DNA from: Patescibacteria group bacterium
GTDB taxonomy: Bacteria; Patescibacteria; Microgenomatia; Levybacterales; UBA12049
DNA: 16,682 bases
Reading direction: 5' to 3'
NCBI GenBank assembly: GCA_023379465.1
Contig: JAMCTM010000042.1
Span: 1-16,682 of the forward strand
Part shown: one piece after another, positions 12,958-16,682 of the stretch
How the letters are laid out: each line of letters opens with the position of its first letter
Position numbering within the stretch: position 1 is the stretch's first letter
Made by a program: the position numbers and the translations under genes
Notes under the pieces: generated by a model
What the model saw: the letters and a program-made list of their open reading frames with translations, nothing else
What the model was told of the DNA's origin: nothing
Database searches by the model: none

Positions 12958-14073
12958 ATGGAGAAATGGGCGAAAACATCCATGGCAAAACTAAGAGAAT
13001 GGGTTTTTGAATTTTTTGTTTTTTGCCTTTTCTATTTTAAAAAAAAGATTATCGCTTTTTCTGTTTTTTTTGAAAAACATAAGAATATCCTTGTCAGGTT
13101 TTTGATCATGAAGAGAGGCCGATATAATCGGCCTTTTTTACATATCAGCGCCATGACAATGCTTGTGACAGGCGTTATTATCGCTCCGTTTTTGGCGGAC
13201 AGCTATCCGATTTTTTCACCCCCTGTTTCTTTGAGTTTAATAAAGGTATCGGCCCAGGCCAGGGAACAATCTATTATCGTGGGCGATAATTTGTTCCAGA
13301 CAGATGTTTCCCAAAAACCAAGGGACAGGATTATCACCTACACGGTTGAGGGAGGAGACACCCTTTCGACCGTTGCCAAAAAGTTTGACATATCGGTTAA
13401 CACCGTTAGATGGGAAAATAATTTAACATCGGATAGTTTGTCGGTTGGCCAGGAGTTAAAGATTTTGCCGGTAACAGGAATAGCTCATAAAGTATCAAAA
13501 GGAGAAACAGTATATAGTATTGCTAAAAAATACAACACGGAGCCTCAGAAAATTGTTGATTTTCCGTTTAACGACTTTGCCAATCCGGAAACATTTTCCT
13601 TGGTTGAGGGTGAGATACTGATTGTGCCGGACGGCATCAAGCCCTCGGAGCAGAAATATATCCGTCCGGAGTTTTACGCGGTTTCCGGTCCTGTGCCGGT
13701 TGTTTCAGGCGGATTCACCTGGCCTGTCAGAGGCGTAATCACCCAATTTTTCACCTGGTACCACCACGGGCTTGACATAGCCGCGCCTTACGGAACCCCG
13801 ATTAAGGCGGCTCAAAGCGGCACCGTAACAGAGGTTAGGGTTGGTTCCTATGACACCGGTTACGGCAATAATGTTTGGATCAGCAACGGCGAAGGATTGG
13901 AATCTCACTATGCCCACATGAAGGCCGTAAATGTATCTGTCGGGCAGAGTGTTGTCGGGGGACAGACAATTATCGGCTGGATTGGCATGACGGGCAGAAC
14001 AACAGGGCCCCATGTCCATTTTGAGATAAGAAGAAACGGGGTGCTGGTTAATCCCTTGCCGTACCTTCAGTAG
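12958..14073 (+). CDS. Peptidoglycan hydrolase: two LysM domains plus M23 (LytM) metallopeptidase
   Basis: A 371-residue envelope enzyme. The order is a basic N-terminus with one or two hydrophobic segments (about 17-38, and 67-81 in MTMLVTGVIIAPFLA), LysM 1 at about 127-170, LysM 2 at about 176-223, and an M23 peptidase domain at about 250-371. The zinc ligands are present: H269 and D273 in HHGLD, and H354 in HVHFEI; the catalytic histidines H320 (SHYAH) and H352 are also there. It should bind peptidoglycan and cut its peptide bridges during growth or division. The start at 12958 is 6 bp after rho; an internal ATG at 13108 is an alternative that would drop the first hydrophobic segment. A terminator-like hairpin lies inside the coding sequence at 13116-13139. 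Confidence 0.93.
   Translation: MEKWAKTSMAKLREWVFEFFVFCLFYFKKKIIAFSVFFEKHKNILVRFLIMKRGRYNRPFLHISAMTMLVTGVIIAPFLADSYPIFSPPVSLSLIKVSAQAREQSIIVGDNLFQTDVSQKPRDRIITYTVEGGDTLSTVAKKFDISVNTVRWENNLTSDSLSVGQELKILPVTGIAHKVSKGETVYSIAKKYNTEPQKIVDFPFNDFANPETFSLVEGEILIVPDGIKPSEQKYIRPEFYAVSGPVPVVSGGFTWPVRGVITQFFTWYHHGLDIAAPYGTPIKAAQSGTVTEVRVGSYDTGYGNNVWISNGEGLESHYAHMKAVNVSVGQSVVGGQTIIGWIGMTGRTTGPHVHFEIRRNGVLVNPLPYLQ
13116..13139 (+). terminator. Terminator-shaped hairpin inside the M23 coding sequence
   Basis: AGGCCGAT (13116-13123) pairs perfectly with ATCGGCCT (13127-13134) around a three-base loop, followed directly by a run of T to 13139. By shape it is a standard intrinsic terminator. It falls in codons for GRYNRPF of the M23 gene, 165 bases after the rho stop. 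It could limit M23 expression relative to rho, or be coincidental with a conserved peptide. Confidence 0.55.
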
Positions 14074-14168
14074 AATAATACCAATACTACAAATGTCAAA
14101 TACTACCAATAATTCAATAAAATATTGTAAACTTGACATTTGAAATTGGTAGTATTTGTAGTATTATT
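14074..14168. repeat. Long quasi-palindrome between the M23 gene and the tRNA genes
   Basis: The left arm (14074-14110) and right arm (14138-14168) are imperfect reverse complements: 14074-14081 with 14161-14168, 14086-14094 with 14154-14162, and 14100-14110 with 14145-14155. The overlapping pairings arise because each arm contains near-repeats of ATACTAC. The element begins directly after the M23 stop, shares CAAATGTCAAA with the element upstream of rho, and may end M23 transcription. Its right arm contains the probable tRNA promoter. Confidence 0.7.
14140..14167 (+). promoter_or_regulatory. Promoter for the tRNA-Ala pair
   Basis: TTGAAA (14140-14145), 16 bases, then TATTAT (14162-14167), five of six matches in each hexamer. 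The start site would be near 14174, about three bases before the first tRNA. The sequence is the right arm of the quasi-palindrome. Confidence 0.5.
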
Positions 14169-14176
14169 TGTGAGTG

Positions 14177-14249
14177 GGGCTCGTAGTTCAGCCGGTAGAA
14201 CACCTCATTCGCATTGAGGAGGCAGGCGGTTCGAGTCCGCCCGAGTCCA
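14177..14249 (+). tRNA. tRNA-Ala, anticodon CGC
   Basis: A full cloverleaf of 73 bases: acceptor GGGCTCG (14177-14183) with CGAGTCC (14242-14248), D-arm GTTC/GAAC, anticodon stem CCTCA/TGAGG with loop TTCGCAT (anticodon CGC), T-arm GGCGG-TTCGAGT-CCGCC. The G3-U70 wobble pair, the alanyl-tRNA synthetase identity element, is present, as is discriminator A. The 3' CCA is not fully encoded. Confidence 0.95.
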
Positions 14250-14253
14250 CAGA

Positions 14254-14326
14254 GGGCCCGTAGCGCAACGGTTAACGCGCCTCGATGGCATCGAGGAGAT
14301 TAGGGGTTCGATTCCCCTCGGGTCCA
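14254..14326 (+). tRNA. tRNA-Ala, anticodon GGC
   Basis: A full cloverleaf of 73 bases, four bases after the first tRNA: acceptor GGGCCCG with CGGGTCC (14319-14325), anticodon stem CCTCG/CGAGG with loop ATGGCAT (anticodon GGC), T-arm AGGGG-TTCGATT-CCCCT. It also has the G3-U70 alanine identity pair and discriminator A. The two are almost certainly one transcript. Confidence 0.95.
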
Positions 14327-14380
14327 CATTCTGAATTTTAATAAAGATTGGCCTTCCGCCTGCCGCCCCTCCTCTGATTT

Positions 14381-14410
14381 TTGCGAGGCACATAGAAAAA
14401 ATGTTAAGAT
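14381..14410 (+). promoter_or_regulatory. Possible promoter for purMD
   Basis: TTGCGA (14381-14386), 18 bases, then TAAGAT (14405-14410), four of six matches each. The ATG at 14415 would then be at or very near the 5' end. No strong ribosome binding site is present. The match is weak. Confidence 0.3.
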
Positions 14411-14414
14411 TAAG

Positions 14415-15377
14415 ATGAAATTTCTTTGCGCGAGCCGACTTACGTACAACCCAACAAAACCATACAAACATAAAATTCTTTCACTTATCGAAAGTACATG
14501 GAGCAGTCCGTATATAAAAGTAAAAAAAGGTTTGTATCCGATTTTTGAGAAAAAAACCTTGTTTCCAGAGGTGCAGCATACTGACGGAATCGGAACGAAA
14601 GGATTTTATTATTGGCGCAAGAAAAGTTTTCGAAGCGCAGTTCTTGATGCCTTGGCAATGAACCTTAATGATCTCGCTATGGTCGGCGCAAGGCCCTATG
14701 CGCTTCAAAATCACATCGTGCTGCCAAAGGACGACCACAAAGCTATACTCACTATCGTAAGCGAATTAGCAAAAGAGTGCCGCAAAAGAAAAGTCGTTAT
14801 GACCGGCGGAGAAACATCGATTCATTCCGATATGCCCGGCATGGATATCAGTATTACCGTTTCCGGTTTTGTAAAAATTTTCCCAGAAAATCAGTGTCGG
14901 GTCGGCGATGTCTTAATTGGAATAAAAAGCAATGGATTGCACTCGAATGGTATTACGAAAGTAAGGGAGATTTTTGGAAATCAAAATCGGAAAGAGTTTA
15001 CTGCGCCGACGAGAATATATCTCGATGAGATTCTTTTTGTGCTCGAAAAGCACAAAGTAAACGGAATGATGCATATTACAGGAGGCGCATTTACGAAACT
15101 GAAAGATATTTTGAATAAAGCCGACGCCAAAATCAATCAACCGAGGAGATTACAGCCGCAAAATATTTTTCGAGAAATGTACGCTCGTGGATTGTCCGAC
15201 GAAGAAATGTATTCCATTTTCAACTGCGGCGTCGGCTTTATTCTCTCTGTTCCAAAAACCGAGGTAAAAGAGATACTATCCAAGGTTCGCGACTCTGCGG
15301 TTTTAGGAGAGGTTGCGCGCGGAGTCGGAAAAATACAGATTCACTCCTCATTTTCTAGAAGAATGATTCAGCTATAG
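14415..15377 (+). CDS. purM: Phosphoribosylformylglycinamidine cyclo-ligase (AIR synthetase) family, divergent
   Basis: A 320-residue PurM-family protein. The ATP-binding motifs are readable: HTDGIGTKG at 55-63 (family DGVGTK), AMNLNDLAMVGARP at 81-94 (family CVNDI...GA.P), GGETSIHSDMPG at 131-142, GIKSNGLHSNGITKVR at 169-184, HITGGAF at 220-226 and FNCGVGFILSVP at 269-280. PurM closes the imidazole ring of AIR in purine synthesis. It differs from typical PurM (about 340-350 residues): the N-terminal AGVD segment is missing or unrecognisable and several motif positions are changed (AGF reads VSGF). The gene is 5 bp before purD, which supports a purine role. A divergent PurM/PurL-like paralogue is the alternative. 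Confidence 0.82.
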   Translation: MKFLCASRLTYNPTKPYKHKILSLIESTWSSPYIKVKKGLYPIFEKKTLFPEVQHTDGIGTKGFYYWRKKSFRSAVLDALAMNLNDLAMVGARPYALQNHIVLPKDDHKAILTIVSELAKECRKRKVVMTGGETSIHSDMPGMDISITVSGFVKIFPENQCRVGDVLIGIKSNGLHSNGITKVREIFGNQNRKEFTAPTRIYLDEILFVLEKHKVNGMMHITGGAFTKLKDILNKADAKINQPRRLQPQNIFREMYARGLSDEEMYSIFNCGVGFILSVPKTEVKEILSKVRDSAVLGEVARGVGKIQIHSSFSRRMIQL

Positions 15378-15382
15378 ACAAA

Positions 15383-16663
15383 ATGAAAACAAACGTCTTG
15401 ATTATTGGTAGCGGCGGGAGAGAACACGCGCTTTGCTGGAAGCTCGCGCAATCACGCCGTGTAGGTAAACTTTTTGTAGCGCCTGGAAACGGCGGCACGC
15501 GGCAGGTTGCCGAAAATGTTGCGATTGATTTCACTAACATTGACGAAATGGTTCAATTTGCCGTGAGCAATGACATTGAGTTAACTGTTGTTGGTCCGGA
15601 TGATCCGCTTGCGTTGGGTGTTGTGGACGCTTTTGAAGCGCGAGGGTTGCGAATTTTTGGCCCGACACGTGCCGCCGCAGAAATCGAGTCGTCCAAAGCG
15701 TTCTCTAAAAATCTAATGACCGAGGCAGGCATACCGACCGCGGCATTTCAGGTTTTTAGCGAACATGAAAAGGCGTTTGCGTATGTCCGTGAACGCGGTG
15801 CACCTATCGTCATAAAAGCAAGCGGTCTTGCGCTTGGCAAAGGCGTCTATGTTTGTAAGTCGCTCAGGGAAGCAGAAGCCGCGCTTGCGGAAATCATGCT
15901 TGAACGCGTACATAAAGACGCGGGCAACGAAGTCGTTATCGAGGAATTTCTTGACGGGCAGGAAATCTCCATCCATGCGTTTTGCGACGGCAAAACTTCA
16001 GTTTTGCTACCGCCTTCGCAAGACCATAAGTCAATAGGCGACGGCGACACCGGCAAGAACACCGGCGGCATGGGAACAATCGTTCCTGTCTCATGGGTGA
16101 GCGCTAAAGTGTTGCGAGATATAGATGAAAAAATCGTGCGTCCGGCACTCCACGCTCTTGCGGAGCGTGGGCGGCAGTTCAAAGGGCTTCTGTATCCAGG
16201 ACTCAAAATGACGACAAGCGGCCCAAAAGTATTGGAGTTCAACGCGAGGTTCGGAGATCCAGAGACGCAGAGTTATATGCGGCTTCTAAAGACCGATCTG
16301 CTTGATATTTTAGATGCGTGCGTAGACGGTAAATTGGCCGACCTCACGATTGAATGGAGCTCCGACTTTGCCGCTTGTATCGTTATTGCCTCCGGCGGAT
16401 ATCCTGCAAATACAAGAAAGGGATTGCCGCTTCGCGGCGTAACCGATGCGGAGCGTGTGCCTGATGTCGTTGTCTTTCACGCCGGAACGACATTTGATGA
16501 CGAAAAACTCAAAACTTCCGGCGGACGTGTACTCGGTGTAACGGCGACTGGCAGAACGCTTCGCGACGCACTTGGCCGCGCATACGAAGCGGCACGACTG
16601 ATTCAGTTTGAGGACATGCAATACAGAAATGATATTGGCGCAAAAGCCCTTGCAAGAATGTAA
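15383..16663 (+). CDS. purD: Phosphoribosylamine-glycine ligase (GAR synthetase)
   Basis: A complete 426-residue PurD. The N-domain has LIIGSGGREHAL (6-17) and PGNGGT (34-39), then VVGPDDPLALGVVDAF (69-84). The ATP-grasp part has VIKASGLALGKGVYV (143-157), VIEEFLDGQEIS (185-196), the signature PPSQDHKSIGDGDTGKNTGGMG (210-231) and LEFNARFGDPETQ (284-296). It joins glycine to phosphoribosylamine in the second step of purine synthesis. A family-typical E in GPEVPL is D here (GPDDPL). Arginine codons are mainly CGN, unlike the AGA/AGG-rich genes on the left side of the window, which suggests a different origin. It follows purM by 5 bp and ends 19 bases before the window edge. Confidence 0.97.
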   Translation: MKTNVLIIGSGGREHALCWKLAQSRRVGKLFVAPGNGGTRQVAENVAIDFTNIDEMVQFAVSNDIELTVVGPDDPLALGVVDAFEARGLRIFGPTRAAAEIESSKAFSKNLMTEAGIPTAAFQVFSEHEKAFAYVRERGAPIVIKASGLALGKGVYVCKSLREAEAALAEIMLERVHKDAGNEVVIEEFLDGQEISIHAFCDGKTSVLLPPSQDHKSIGDGDTGKNTGGMGTIVPVSWVSAKVLRDIDEKIVRPALHALAERGRQFKGLLYPGLKMTTSGPKVLEFNARFGDPETQSYMRLLKTDLLDILDACVDGKLADLTIEWSSDFAACIVIASGGYPANTRKGLPLRGVTDAERVPDVVVFHAGTTFDDEKLKTSGGRVLGVTATGRTLRDALGRAYEAARLIQFEDMQYRNDIGAKALARM

Positions 16664-16682
16664 TTTTCTCGCAAAAAAAATC

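Noticed and set aside
14205..14471. Open frame of 88 codons antisense to the tRNA genes
   Set aside because: It is the reverse strand of two tRNAs; such peptides (DPRGIEPLIS type) are a well-known annotation artefact.
1..16682. CRISPR arrays, insertion sequences, prophage or integrase genes
   Set aside because: I saw no regularly spaced direct repeats, transposase, integrase or phage structural genes; the inverted repeats found have other contexts.

Overview
The window looks like chromosomal DNA from a small-genome bacterium of the candidate phyla radiation (Patescibacteria), probably a Microgenomates-like lineage. This is inferred from several signs. Few genes have a strong Shine-Dalgarno site, and several starts sit 5-12 bases after a good -10 box, as in leaderless mRNAs. 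Genes are short and tightly packed with ATGA or TAATG overlaps. House-keeping genes alternate with many glycosyltransferase and secreted-protein genes of unknown function. UGA is used as a stop. I cannot place the organism more precisely.

Layout. 1-2871 (+): the 3' part of an S1-domain RNA-binding protein, radA, and a PIN-TRAM protein, probably one expression unit. 2872-3518: a gap with two stacked hairpins, a candidate terminated small RNA (+, about 3076-3185), an overlooked 49-codon gene (-, 3200-3349) with a near-consensus promoter, and a DnaA-box-like doublet. 3519-5064 (-): two family-2 glycosyltransferases, the first with decayed catalytic motifs. 5132-8811 (+): a membrane-anchored protein of unknown function, a large multi-pass GT-C-like glycosyltransferase and a GT4 glycosyltransferase, driven from a divergent promoter region and closed by a strong bidirectional terminator. 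8866-11380 (-): three exported-protein genes reading from a DUF11-like protein through two proteins that share the same translation-start module.

11659-14073 (+): transcription terminator rho followed by a LysM/M23 peptidoglycan hydrolase. 14177-14326: two tandem tRNA-Ala genes, anticodons CGC and GGC, preceded by a long quasi-palindrome that carries their probable promoter. 14415-16663 (+): a divergent purM and a standard purD, with more CGN arginine codons than the left side; they look like an acquired purine-synthesis segment beside tRNA genes.

How the genes fit together: the centre of the window is an envelope-building region. The glycosyltransferases probably make or transfer a surface glycan, the three exported proteins are probably displayed at the surface, and the M23 protein remodels peptidoglycan. 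The flanks are information processing (S1 protein, RadA, PIN-TRAM, Rho, tRNAs) and purine synthesis. The most unusual signals are a perfect 29-bp inverted repeat inside the GT-C gene whose inversion would create a stop codon, the small-RNA/small-protein locus at 3041-3389, a terminator-shaped hairpin inside the M23 coding sequence, and a duplicated start module in the exported-protein operon.
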